Origin: Apoderus coryli
Taxonomy: Eukaryota; Arthropoda; Insecta; Coleoptera; Attelabidae
Length of the DNA: 64,000 nucleotides
NCBI GenBank assembly: GCA_911728435.2
Contig: OU452199.1
Coordinates: 4,970,860-5,034,859 of the forward strand
Direction: 5' to 3'
Shown: piece by piece, positions 30,817-42,069 of the stretch
How positions within the stretch are numbered: position 1 is the stretch's first letter
Layout of the letters: every line of letters begins with the position of its first letter
Position numbers and translations under genes: made by a program
The notes under the pieces: model-generated
What the model saw: the letters and a program-made list of their open reading frames with translations, nothing else
The model's database searches: none
Told to the model about the DNA's origin: nothing

Positions 30817-31695
30817 TACAGTGTGTCCCCGGATCGACGCAACGATAGGTGAAAAAAGCTGAAATTTGTTGAGTTGAAACTTTATCTTCTGGGGTTCAGC
30901 CCTGCTTGGATAGAAACTAATTTGTGCCATAATTTTAATTTCGACAATCAAGTGTGCTTTGAAAATTTTCAAAAAAGGTTTGTTTCCCACCAGTAAAGAG
31001 CTTAATTTCTAGGATTTACGAAAAAAATTTATTAAGAAAAGATGTTCAGTAATAATAAATGAGTAAGAATACAAAATTTTAAAATCCTATGTCTACTTTG
31101 ATGTTTTGCATTATTTTTATTGCATATTGATGCAATAAACTCTTTTCCCCTGGAGGAGATAAGAACAGCTTCCACCGCATTTCGGAAAACCATTCAGGAA
31201 TGTGCGAATAAAAGCGGCGAACTTATTGAATAAATAAATCTTTCAGTTGATGTTAGTAATAAAATCAATTAATTTTTTGATGTAGATATTGTATAAACCG
31301 TTGTTAATGTTACTATTGAAATTAATTTTATTTTTTCATGGATTTTATAAACCGATTGTGTTTAATTTATTATTTTGAACAACTTTTCTTAACGAAATTT
31401 TTTAATATCTTCAATAGGGAGGTGTGTGCAATAAAAATAATGCAAAACATCAAAGTAGGCAGAGGATTTTAAAATTTTGGATTCTTACTTTCGTAACTCC
31501 TAGAAATCAATCACTTTACTGGTGGGGAAAAAAAGTTTTTTGAAAATTTTCAAAGCACACTTGATTTTCGAAATTAAAATTATGGCACAAATTAGTTTCT
31601 ATCCAAGCAGGGCTGAACCCCAGAAGATAAAGTTTCAACTCAAAAAATTTTAGCCTTTTTCACCTATCGTTGCGTCGATCCGGGGACTCACTGTA
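30817..31695. mobile_element. Foldback element, about 880 bp with ~280-300-bp inverted arms
   Basis: TACAGTGTGTCCCCGGATCG at 30,817 and CGATCCGGGGACTCACTGTA at 31,695 begin inverted arms. The arms continue through CGCAACGATAGGTGAAAAA, the GCCCTGCTTGGATAG block and CTACTTTGATGTTTTGCATT, up to about 31,120 and 31,420. The central ~300 bp is unique and AT-rich. No ORF. The ends are of the ACAGxGTGTCC class that recurs through the window. Confidence 0.85.
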
Positions 31696-32052
31696 GAATG
31701 TCAACATTTTGAAGTAATTTCAGAAAAATAAATTTTTACCCACGTGAATGTGCATTGCTAGAAAAAAAACACAAACCATTTTTCTGATAAAACTGAAAGA
31801 TTTGTAATCATTCTCAGATCTAACTTCTCTTTCTCTAAAATTCAGTATTCAAGAAATGCTAGATGCAGCCGTCACATGGGTCATAAATAGTGAATAATGA
31901 ATAATACGTACGTCTAATGTCAGTATTTCTCTTTTTCAATTGTGTCCGTTGACGCCGCCAACTTTGATGATGAAGAAGGAATGTGTAAACTTGGGCAACG
32001 CTCCCTGCATGGCACTGAATATAAATTAGGGTATAACGTCAAATAAAAAAAA

Positions 32053-32428
32053 AAGGGCATTATAGACAATAAATACAGAGTGTGTAGAATTGAATTGGAT
32101 TTTCTAATAGCGCTAGAACTAAGAAATTTCTTTCTTACTCGCATCAAAGAACACATCAAGATCATTGACAAGGCTATACAAGACAATGTAGACGAAATAA
32201 ATAGTAGTTCGGCTTTCGCTAACCACGTCATAAATCATCAACACTCTCTCCTTAGAGAATAACTCTAAAATGCTTCACACATGCCCCAAAAGCACTTTGT
32301 TGAACGTATTAGAGGCCCTAGAAATTAATAATTTTAAACACAATACCAAGTATACATGTGTAAACGATCAATTAGATTTCGACTGCTTACCATTCTTTAA
32401 TTCACTTTCTTTTAACAACGAACCATAA
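32053..32428 (+). pseudogene. Penelope-like element: GIY-YIG endonuclease C-terminus
   Basis: The frame to 32,262 reads FFLTRIKEHIKIIDKAIQDN and SSAFANHVINHQH. A shift at about 32,265 leads to MLHTCPKSTLLNVLEALEIN, closing with LPFFNSLSF and TAA at 32,426. The R-x-KEHI ... FAxHxxxxxH ... LH-C-K-xxxLNxLEALEI pattern is the catalytic Arg/His and C-terminal part of the GIY-YIG nuclease of Penelope-like retroelements. The reverse transcriptase is missing. A Penelope-type end module follows at 33,095-33,197. Confidence 0.72.
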
Positions 32429-33094
32429 AACTGTATTATTAATTTCCTAAAAATCTGTCTACAAATACCCTTCTTATAGGCCTCCAGTGAGAGTTTTGAT
32501 ACATAACCTCACAAATGTTATAAACATACATAAACATAATTGAAATGTACTTATACCCATAACCTAACTCCACTGTTGTCTCCCTCTTCTTCTCCTTGTT
32601 TACAACTTGATTTATGGCAAATGGCAAATGACCCGATACTCAGTTCATTCACAACCAAAATACATTCAGCAACATATCTGCATATTATCATTTACATATA
32701 CAAGCATGCCTGGTCCAATCTTTGCTATCCTGCTACGTACCTACTGATCAGTTTGATTCATACAACCTTTATAACAACCACTAAATCTGTTCGCCATTTG
32801 TCGAAAGTTCTAGATTGCAGAATATTAAGACCCAATAATAATGATATACAAAAAGAAACGCTATATAGAAAAATTACTGAATTTTTATAATATTTTGACC
32901 ACACAAATGTTCTCAGTTTTTTAATTTTATAACATTTTATTTCAATAACTTCCACTAATTGGTAAGTTTTTACATAATCATTTACAACATTCTCATGTCT
33001 AAGAGCTATAACACGTTCAGTTTGTATATAGACGTTTAAATAATCCATGCCATACTGTGTTTGACTTGTACTTAACATGACTGCGTAACTATGT

Positions 33095-33197
33095 ATACTG
33101 GGCCACTGATGATGGAAACTTAGTTTTCCGAAACATGTCTGGCGCCGCAAGCTGATTGCGAACAAATATACAAATAGTTTGGTGGAGTAGACGTTGT
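33095..33197 (+). repeat. Penelope-type terminal module
   Basis: CACTGATGATGGAAACTTAG then CCGAAACATGTCTGG and, 50 bases later, GGTGGAGTAGACG. The same order in inverted orientation is at 29,186-29,290, and a shorter version lies at 57,300-57,365 (also inverted). It probably marks terminal (pseudo-LTR) sequences of the same retroelement family. Confidence 0.5.
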
Positions 33198-33715
33198 TGT
33201 ATTTGTGTCTTACACATTCAACTCCGCTCTGATATGGATTACTTCAAGAAATAAGAAATTAATGTTTTACTCCTCTGTAAATTCTTAATAGAATTCTATA
33301 GCTTGACCATCCCTATTTTAAAAGCTGCGGGAACAAAAACGATGTATCAACCTACAGCCATATAATATGCAGACTCAATACTATTCCTGAGCTTTTCGAA
33401 CATTCAAGTACCATGTAACGGCTGCTCTGCGTCCATCAATAACTAATCAACTGATCTGGAATACATCGAGAGTTTAATATTTTAGAGTTTACAGGCTTCT
33501 ATGGACGGTCAGCGATATAAATATATGCATATTCGCCTCTAATAGTGTTCATCGGCTCCTCGTTCATAAATTTGATAATGGTGATATTATGTTCCTGGAA
33601 AAGTTCATGGACTGAAGCAAATATTTATTTATTGAAGGAACTGAAATAGATCGAATTAACTAATTGCATCCTATAGTCTAGCCAAGACCTTTGTCTCGTA
33701 GGTGACACACTTCTT
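33198..33715. other. No recognisable gene
   Basis: Unassigned sequence between the Penelope end and the next mariner fragment. Confidence 0.45.
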
Positions 33716-34180
33716 ATTTAAAAAAATGACTTACCTACCACTAGAACCACGCAGAACAGTCAATTCTGAGTGGTACACAACCATTTGTTTGCCACTTGTC
33801 TTCCAAGAAATCAGCCGAGGACGGATCACTCTTCACCACGACAATGCGAGCTCTCACACATCGGCTCAAACAGCTGCATTTTTGAGTACCCAAAACATCG
33901 GTTTGATGAGTCATCCGCCGTATAGTCCTGACTTGGCACCGAATGACTTCTTCTTTTTATTCCCGTGCGTAAAAAACAAACTGATAGGTCAACGTTTTCC
34001 GACACCTGAAGAGGCGGTAGCTGCATTCAGAATGCATGTTTTGGAGATACATCAGAGTGGCAAAACGCATTCAAAAGTGTATAGATCTTCATGGGGAATA
34101 TTTTGAAAACAATAAAGTAATTTTCGATGATTAATATTTGTTTTTGTTCTCTAATCCCGAAATATAAAAGGCAACCCTCG
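33716..34180 (+). pseudogene. Mariner transposase C-terminal half (copy 3), 3' TIR kept
   Basis: The frame 33,726-34,106 reads PRRTVNSEWYTTICLPLVFQ, LHHDNASSHTSAQTA (second Asp) and HPPYSPDLAPNDFF (third Asp), then drifts out of frame near FRMHVLEI. The 3' inverted terminus AATATAAAAGGCAACCCTCG ends at 34,180 and is followed by TA. The 5' half and left TIR are absent, with an abrupt start at about 33,716. Confidence 0.85.
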
Positions 34181-34848
34181 TATAGAGAGCTAAAAATAAT
34201 AATAAGCAAGTCAGTAAAAATGAAAACACTGTTTTCCAGAATTACCGGAGTGAAAACTTTGGATTGGCATCAAAACAACATAAAAAATGGGCTTTTACCC
34301 ATCGTGCGGTTTTATCTGCTTTCTCATTCTATATCATGATGTGTCCCAGCATAGCGGCTAAGTGTTATATTGATCCGCATACCCTTCCATTAAACCCAAT
34401 ATAACGTATCTCTAGTGTGTATATTGCGTTGTGCGTAAGATTATCCTTCCTATTCACAGGCTTCCATTAAATTTCATGTACATAGTCGTAAAAGTAGTAG
34501 AGGTAGTTGTAACCAAACACCCTAACCATTTTCAAAACGAGTAAATATCAATAAATATTTGCGGAAAAATAACCTTAAATGTATACGAAATTTCACTAAT
34601 AATTTACTAATAAACCTTCGTCTTAAGTTTTTTCTAATTTGTTATAATTGAAGTCCAAAGGTGTAAAATTTATTTTAAAAAATATAATTTTTAGACTAGA
34701 AAAATAATCTTGAATGTGTACGCATGAGAAGTCTAATTATTAATAAATATACTTGACTTATATACAAGGTTCTTGTATACTATATCATCACATGTATTTA
34801 AAAAATATACGAAAAACGTCGTTGGTTTTGAGTTTTAAATAAAACATA
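34181..34848. other. No recognisable gene
   Basis: AT-rich spacer without identifiable content. Confidence 0.45.
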
Positions 34849-35520
34849 TACCGGGTGTCCCAACAAAATTCCCCACCCTTTGGGAGTACAATTTACGACC
34901 TAAAATGAAACGAAAATCACTTATGTCAAAATTCCGAAAAATGTAACCTTATGAAATTATCACCATTTTGAATATTGAAATTAGGCAAATCTTTCACTTG
35001 GAATTATGAATTTAAATCTATTCATCCTTGCGAAAGACAGAATAGTAAATTTCGAATGTCATAGTCTAGTTGTCACATCAATTGTAAAGTGGAGTGACAA
35101 CTTGAAAAAGTGCGATTCAAGTATGGCAAGAAGGTACTGTAATCAAGAATATTTGGAGATGATAAAACTACTTGGAGTTTGTACCCTGTACACCTGTACC
35201 GCGTAAGTTTTCCAATAGGCGACACCCAGATCATTCTCGGTTACGAGCTATAACCCACCTTAATATATTAACATACATGGCCTGATATTTTGTTTGAAAG
35301 TGTTGTTGAAAATCACCTTCTTGAAACTGGGTGCTTCGCACCTCGGAAGGTTAATTCAGGTCGCCCTAGAAAACTTAGATGGCAACAGGAATACCAATTA
35401 CTTCACGACATTGAACAAGATCCTTCGGTGAGAACCACAATTCTGATGGAAACTAATCTTAACCATCCACGTTAACACCATACACAGATTCATGCAAAGA
35501 GAAAATCTGCATCCTTATCA
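34849..35520 (+). pseudogene. DUF4817-type DDE transposon, 5' end and HTH region
   Basis: The terminus TACCGGGTGTCCC at 34,849 is followed after about 270 bp by MARRYCNQEYLEMIKLLGVC (35,137), the N-terminus of this transposase class. RRHPDH, LETGCFAPRKVNSGRPRKL (about 35,322-35,380), QQEYQLLHDIEQDPSVRT and, out of frame, IHRFMQRENLHPYHLNPV follow. This is the double HTH and linker only; catalytic residues are absent. It is the best evidence in the window linking the ACAGGGTGTCC-type ends to a DDE transposase. Confidence 0.72.
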
Positions 35521-35539
35521 TCTAAATCCGGTTTGCAAA

Positions 35540-35672
35540 GACTCAATTTTTGGTGATTGACCGGCGAAGTTTTATGTAACATCGCATGCTCCACAAACCA
35601 CATCCGAATGTCAAACAATAAGCCCAGATTTCTAGCACTCTGAACAAATTTAAGTGGAACTCCTTCCACCAA
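35540..35672 (-). pseudogene. Non-LTR reverse transcriptase scrap (ARNLGLLFD box)
   Basis: The minus frame reads GVPLKFVQSARNLGLLFDIR with a following FVEH. Box V-x-SARNLG-x-x-FD-x-x-x-x-FxxHV follows YADD in CR1/Jockey-type reverse transcriptases (compare REARNLGVVFDSD at about 8,280). About 45 codons survive. Confidence 0.6.
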
Positions 35673-35862
35673 AACTCTTCAGATGGTCTTGGATATGGGT
35701 CCTGTGGTTTTTGCAACAGGAAGACCTGAACTAGCTTTTGGAGGAATTGATATACTACAAACTATGACTTCTAGCATACAAGCTAATTTAAGCAAAAACT
35801 AACGAACGTCCATTTTTTTAATCGATATAAATTATCCATTATCAAGGTGGTGTCAGTTTAAA

Positions 35863-36529
35863 ATAAAAGAAAACAGACAAAAACTTTCACAACAACAAAA
35901 CATCTGCGTACAGAAAACATCAAACTTCAACCGTCAAGCGTTTAGTGTGTTGTGCTTGTTGACGGTTGATGTTTTGTCAACTGGTGAGTTTTTTTGCCTT
36001 GTAGACTTATATACAAATTTGTTGTCCATTTTACGTTTGTTTTCTCTTATGCGTTCGTTTTTATCTTTATTGTTTTTATAATTCGATAAAAGAAAACAGA
36101 CAAAAACTTTCACAACAACAAAACATCTGCGTACAGAAAACATCAAACTTCAACCGTCAAGCGTTTAGTGTGTTGTGCTTGTTGACGGTTGATGTTTTGT
36201 CAACTGGTGAGTTTTTTTGCCTTGTAGACTTATATACAAATTTGTTGTCCATTTTACGTTTGTTTTCTCTTATGCGTTCGTTTTTATCTTTATTGTTTTT
36301 ATAATTCGATAAAAGAAAACAGACAAAAACTTTCACAACAACAAAACATCTGCGTACAGAAAACATCAAACTTCAACCGTCAAGCGTTTAGTGTGTTGTG
36401 CTTGTTGACGGTTGATGTTTTGTCAACTGGTGAGTTTTTTTGCCTTGTAGACTTATATACAAATTTGTTGTCCATTTTACGTTTGTTTTCTCTTATGCGT
36501 TCGTTTGTATCTTTATTGTTTTTATAATT
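35863..36529. repeat. 223-bp tandem repeat, three near-identical copies
   Basis: Units start with ATAAAAGAAAACAGAC at 35,863, 36,086 and 36,309 (223-base period). The copies are almost identical; the third ends about 2 bases short and has TTTGTATC for TTTTTATC. Each unit holds an inverted pair TCAACCGTCAA ... TTGACGGTTGA, about 20 bases apart. The 70-codon minus-strand frame in each unit is a by-product of the repeat. The near-identity suggests recent amplification. Confidence 0.93.
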
Positions 36530-37737
36530 ATAAATGTTGTGTGGAGTTGACTTCGAAAGATTTTTTTTTTCATTTTTTTAATGTCAATTAATCACACTAC
36601 AAATGGCGCGCAGTCAAAACCGGTGGTCTTATTGGATCGCCCCTTATAAAACTGAACCTATCATATTCCATACGAATAACATGTCTAGTCTTGTTTACAC
36701 AATGTCGCCCTGTATAGTCAAAATTTAAAAAAGGGCTCCACTATTATTACAAAGGGACCTTATGCAATTAATTAATTATTCTTTTCAACTGTGTTTAATT
36801 GATGTGCAGCGCATCTGTGCGTATTTACTGCCTATATGTACAAATAGGACGCGTCGGATTCATCCATTTTTATTGAAAAACAACACAAAAATGCAACAAT
36901 ATATTTTTATATGCCCTTTTATATGCATATTGTCCACAAAATGTTTGTAACCCTTTTATTTTTTTATTATTTTCATTCAATAGCTTCCATACAAAAAGTG
37001 ATGAATGCACAGGGTGAAACAAACTACAGTGAAGAAAGGCCAAAAATTGTTAGTATACAGGGTGTCCGGAAAAAGGAGGTCAATCTGTTAACCACAGATT
37101 CCTTGAGCAAAAATAATATGAGTTTTAAGATGTTATTTTTCATTTTATCCCTCCATGTTCGCTATACAGGGCGTCAAAGTTGAAAATTTAAAACCAATAT
37201 TTTTAAATAATTCTAGTATTTATTGGATTCAAATTTAGTGTGTTGCTTCAGCATAAAGAGCTACTTCTTTCCAAAAAAGAACACAAAAAGAATTCCTTAA
37301 TAGCCGAAATACGGGATGTTCCGTACCCATTGACCCCCCAAGTTTTTATCACCTAAGCCAATGACTTTTGAACTAAGGTTTTATAGGTTACTATGTGTTT
37401 TTCATTATTTTTTAACTCTTATAAAATTTGGATAAAATCATTTGTTTTTGAGATATTTTGAAAAGTATTGGCTCTTGTTGTCTACGCGGCTCACGGTTTT
37501 TCACTACTAAATCAAGTATATTTAACTCACATTACCATTACCGTGCATCAAATTAAGTACAGTTTTCGAAAAGGTAATAAAACTAAACACTACGAACACG
37601 GAATTGTTTATTATTTTTAACTTAATTTGAAGCATCATAGTCAAATATTAATTATTTAAACATATTATTTTAAAAACATGAAAAAGTAACTAAATAAACA
37701 TTAGAAAAACTACCAGTCTAAAGAAATTGCTCGATAT
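36530..37737. other. No gene; contains ACAGGGTGTCC/ACAGGGCGTC end motifs
   Basis: TATACAGGGTGTCCGG at 37,055 and TATACAGGGCGTCAAAG at 37,164 look like one terminus, possibly duplicated, of the DDE element whose transposase lies on the minus strand just downstream. The rest is UTR-like and AT-rich. Confidence 0.45.
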
Positions 37738-38448
37738 GACCCCCATTCTTTTCAATGCATATGCGAGCTCTTTTTAGTAAAGAAAATCTTAATCTTTGAA
37801 AAATATGAGGCTCAAACTAAAGTCTTCCCCAGCTTGTAAGATTCTTTCTATTAAATGATTTTCACTCAAAATCGGAACCTTATAAACAAAATCTTTCATA
37901 CAACCCCAGACTGAATAGTCCAAGGGAGTAAGATCTGGAGATCGCGGGGGAAAGTTTTCATGTAAGCATCTCCTTACATTCCTAGCAAAATGTGCTGGTG
38001 CACCATCAAGTTGAAACCAAATATTTTGTCTAATTAAGAGAGGCAAATCGTCAAGTAAATCGGGCAGTATGTTTTGAAGAAATGCTAAAAATGAATCACC
38101 AGTCAAATTCCCTGGTAAAATTACAGGACCCAAAAAGAAATTATCCACGACACCAACCCACTCGTTGACTTTAAAGTTTACTTGATGATGTGTCTCTACT
38201 ACGGCATGAGGATTTTCTTCTGCCCAGATATGTGTATTATGAATATTTGTGACCCCGTTTCTAGTAAAGGTAGCTTCGTCCGTAAGCAAAATATTTTTGA
38301 TGAAGTGTATATCTCTGTCATGCATTTCGCATATCCACCTACATAGCCGATATCTCAGCTCAAGGTCTTGAGGCAGCAGATTTCCCAATATTTTCAACCT
38401 GGCCGCATCCTTCAAATTTTCAAACAGTAGTAGGGGTCGGTGATACAT
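37738..38448 (-). pseudogene. DDE_3-type transposase, catalytic domain (219 codons open)
   Basis: The open frame 37,789-38,448 reads LELRYRLCRWICEM, LLTDEATFTRNG (first Asp), HIWAEENPHAV, GPVILPGNLTGDSFLAFLQ, IWFQLDGAPAHFARNVR (second Asp) and PPRSPDLTPLDYSVWGCMKD (third Asp). About a dozen residues usually found before PPRSPDL (a RWIGRGGP-type stretch) are deleted, so the Asp spacing is too short. Past 37,789 the frame shifts and ends NGGHIEQF near 37,738. The N-terminal HTH is missing. Of the DDE_3 copies here this has the most intact core, but it is unlikely to be active. Confidence 0.82.
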
Positions 38449-38449
38449 G

Positions 38450-38934
38450 ATTTGAAAGTATTATTTATTAATGTTACTAAAGTGTAAACTCTGTGGCAAA
38501 GCTGTATTAACATTAAGAAATTAATATTGTACACTTGTCTAGCACCATTTTGAATGAATATTAGAGTCCTTTATCATAGTGATATATTGCGGTTGTGGGA
38601 CCAGTTGCACAGATACTTTACCATGAAATAAACTGGTGATAAATGCACGTGGGACAAGTTCAAGTGCGCTAAGGTGAGAGCACGTGCCGTATTTTCACAA
38701 AATGCAGGCGAACAAAACAAACCTGAGAGACAAAACAAAAGGTTTAAATTTGAAATTGTAATAATATAGCGAGCATTATCAGGTTTAAAAACAATTTTCT
38801 AAAATGTGTTTCCCTTTAACCACATCGAACCTAGATTTGCTCTGAGGCATAATTAATTTATGAAAAAGGAACGGGTAACTAAAGAAAATTAGGTAGATCG
38901 ATAACTCAAATGTGAGCAAAGAATTTACAAAATA
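38450..38934. other. No recognisable gene
   Basis: Unassigned sequence. Confidence 0.4.
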
Positions 38935-39060
38935 AATACTCTCTTGAGGAACACCCGATGTAGTAGAAAGAGAACTTGAGTATGATTTTGACACTTTTAC
39001 AGCCTGTACTCGGTAGTTAACAAATACAAATTGAAATACCTGTAAAAGCGTTCAGAGAAC
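38935..39060 (-). pseudogene. Non-LTR reverse transcriptase scrap (SGVPQ motif)
   Basis: One minus frame reads NYRVQAVKVSKSYSSSLSTT then SGVPQES. It matches the V-x-V-x-x-x-x-S-x-x-x-x-x-T-SGVPQGS approach to motif B of Jockey/CR1/I reverse transcriptases, and then degenerates. Confidence 0.5.
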
Positions 39061-39298
39061 CAAAGGCAACAACATAGTTTGCGCAAATAACGAAGCGATT
39101 TCTGTCCGAAAAACAAATATGTGGCAAGATTGTGAAGAAAAAATATTTTTTTCAAATCTATGCTCCATAGACGTGGGTATAAAATTCTTTCCAAAAAACG
39201 AAAATTCCCGATATTTATTGAATACCTCGTTTACCTCAAAATATACAATAATAGCACGGTACGCCACTGAATACAAATGTTCCTCCTCAGTGAAAGTA

Positions 39299-40960
39299 TT
39301 AATAATAATAATAATAATAAAGGCCTTTATTTTTTTTTATATTGGGCGAGTTTCAGTTCAATCATGGCCAATGGCCATAATTGTCTGTTCAGCTAACCCA
39401 ATAAATACCAAAATTACACACATACAACACTATCAAAATCCTTACTTCATTAGCATCCTTATAACACCTACTACCAGATAAGATATAATAAATGCAGGAA
39501 ACAAAATAAATACAATAAACAATAATAAATATAATAAACACAATGAATATAATAAAACCAGTAAATAGAACAAATATTATAAATAAGTGTATCACGGGGT
39601 TTGATTTAAAAAAAAAAAAGAAAAAACGGCAGTTTCTTATTCACATATTGGCAGTGCTCTGGACGGAGAGCAAACCGCTATAAAGTTTTTTTTTTAAACT
39701 GTAACTTAGACATATTCTTACACTCAGCAGGCAACTCATTGAGACATTTAGCTATCTGATAGGAGAACGACCTCTTAAACAATTCTGTAGAATGGGCAGG
39801 AATAGATATTGCATCTCTACGAAGAATATTAATACTGTGAATGTCAGTTCTAAATCTCAGTTTTCTATATAAGTAAGGTGGAGTTTTGTGTCGCAGTATG
39901 CTGTAATAACGGCAGGCTGAATGCAGATATCTTCTGTTCTCCATATTGAGCCAGTTCACGTAGGAGAGAGTGTGACTAATTCTTTGAGATCTTCTTACAC
40001 CAAAGATCAGTCTCAAGCAAGAATTCTGCAGCCTCTGCACCCGCAATTTCATTGCATTTGTAAGGCAAGGAGAGTAAACTATATCACAATAATTTAGGTA
40101 GGAGAGAACAAGAGTTTCACATAATTTTGTTTTTAATTTTTTAGTGAAAACGCGGCGATGTTGATAAATCAATTTCAGATTCATAAGTCCCATCCGTGTG
40201 CATCGATTCACATGATCAACAAATCTAAATTCTGTGTCTAAGAGCAATCCGAGGGTCTTTACGGTAGTGCAAAGGAGTACCTTCAATGACAAGTGAGGCC
40301 CGATATTCACGTAAAAACTGAGATCTGTCATTTCGGCGTCCAAACACAATAGCAACCGATTTATTAGGATTAAGTTTCAAACAATGGTCCCTGGAAAAAT
40401 CAGACTAGGCCTGCAAGTCCGCGTTGATTGCCGATACCCCCTGTAAGGCATCGCTTGGCTGAAAGGAGAGACACAACTGTGTATCGTCAGCATAGTAATG
40501 CTGGTCACATGAAACAAAGGCAGCCGGAAAATTAGATGTGTAAGCAGTAAAGAGCAGAGGTGATAACACAGAACCTTGTGGACCACCTCTAACTAATGGT
40601 TTATAATTCGAAACACTTCCTCGGCAGTTCACCGCCTGATTCCTGCCCTTAATATAGTTAGACATGAGGTCTAATGAGCTTGGCGATAGTCCGACATAGT
40701 GGAGAATAGATTGCAACATTCTGTGGTTAAGCGTATCAAATGCCTTAGAATAATCTAGGAGCATAAGCACTGTTAGTTTTCCCCTGTCACTCGCATGAAG
40801 TATATCGTCTGTTAAATTTAAAAGTGAAGAAACGCAATCGTGCTGGGGCCTAAAACCAGACTGCATTACCGGTATAAGCGACCATTTGTCAAAGTACTCA
40901 CGGAGTTGTTTTTCCATAATGCTCTCCAACATCTTCGAAAGCGTATTCACAAATTTTTTA
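39299..40960 (-). pseudogene. CR1-like non-LTR element, ORF2 palm to 3' tail
   Basis: The minus strand begins at about 40,955 with NTLSKMLESIMEKQLREYF, then GFRPQHDCVSSLL, LMLLDYSKAFDTLNH (motif A), RGGPQGSVLSPLLF (motif B) and YYADDTQL (motif C), to 40,405. After a stop at about 40,405 it continues CLKLNPNKSVAIVFG. Frame 39,678-40,355 gives LGLLLDTEFRFVDHV and a long thumb/C-terminal region very like that of the element at 7,678-9,276. The tail is an (AAT)n microsatellite (39,299-39,321), as in CR1-group LINEs. Two or more frameshifts, 5' truncated. The same family left a 3' scrap at 55,990-56,434. Confidence 0.85.
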
Positions 40961-41349
40961 AGTGAAACACCCTGTAGCTACGTACAATTAACTTTTTACC
41001 CACGTGCTAGTTCTAATTTAATATACCTACACATTCTCTCCAAATTAATGTCTTTGCTTTTATAAAACTCCTACCTTTCTACATAATTAATAATTTTACC
41101 TATAACAAAAAGCTCGATATTTCCCGTACCTAAATTAATTTTCATTATTGATTATGTCTCTCTTTTTTTTTTTAATTTCGACACTGAAATTCCATTAGAG
41201 CATGGACTATTTTAATAAAATATAACAACGGTAAAAATTGCTCACTTTTTGTTGTTGTTGTTGTTCTCGCTTGAGCATAGTGTTATGTTGTATATTACGG
41301 GTACAGGGTAACCAAATATTAAAAAAATCGGTTGTGTCGCCCCAAAACT

Positions 41350-42067
41350 TTCCCGACAAGATTTTATTTATTTATTTATTTATTGTCATTACATGTCATT
41401 ACCAAAAAAGGTTTACACAAGCCATATTAAATATTAAAATATTACATAACACAACATAAAAACATAGAAATGTATATAACTCAATCAAAACAGAAAGTCA
41501 GTGCTGAGGAATTTATCTACCCAACCTCATATATTCAGGAAGAATGTCATTTTTGTTTCTGGTATTGTGGTTGTGAACTTCATCATGCCTTATGTACAAA
41601 TTGTAATTATTTTTCACATACATAATTGAATTGTAGATATAGAGACACGGGAGTGTAATTATTTTACATTCTTTAAATTTAGGTCTGACATCCTCTCTAA
41701 ACTTTAAATCTGTCACTATTCGAACCACTCGTCTTTGGATTGCGAATACCCGACTAGCATGACAAGAGTGTCCCCAAATTGACAAAGCATATGAAGCCAC
41801 ACTGTGAAAAAGGCCATAATATGCTGATTTCAAAACATTAGAGACTTCACCCTTCAAGCTTCGCAACATGAACACAACCTTAGACAACTTGGCAATGGTA
41901 ACCTCGACATGACCTGCCCAGGTTAGCTTTTGGTCCAAAGTGACACCGAAAAACTTTACCAGACCATCAGAAACAGCAACATCCGTCTCACGTAATGTAA
42001 ATATTTTAGTAGCTGTTTTATTGGCATTCATACAGAGTTTGTTAGCTCTAAATAATATAATCAAAAA
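41350..42067 (-). pseudogene. Non-LTR element, RT C-terminus with (TTTA)n tail
   Basis: Frame 41,513-42,064: ANKLCMNANKTATKIFTLRE, KFFGVTLDQKLTWAGHVE, AYYGLFHSVASYALSIWGHS, then RRVVRIVTDLKFREDVRPKF and HNHNTRNKNDI. It is a different LINE family from its neighbours. The 3' end on the minus strand is a TAAA microsatellite (41,360-41,385). It begins abruptly at the mariner insertion point (TA at 42,068), so a mariner probably inserted into this LINE. Confidence 0.8.
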
Positions 42068-42069
42068 TA

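Noticed and set aside
35934..36369. Two identical 70-codon minus-strand frames
   Set aside because: They are copies of the same frame created by the 223-bp tandem repeat; low-complexity Lys/Asn sequence, no motif.
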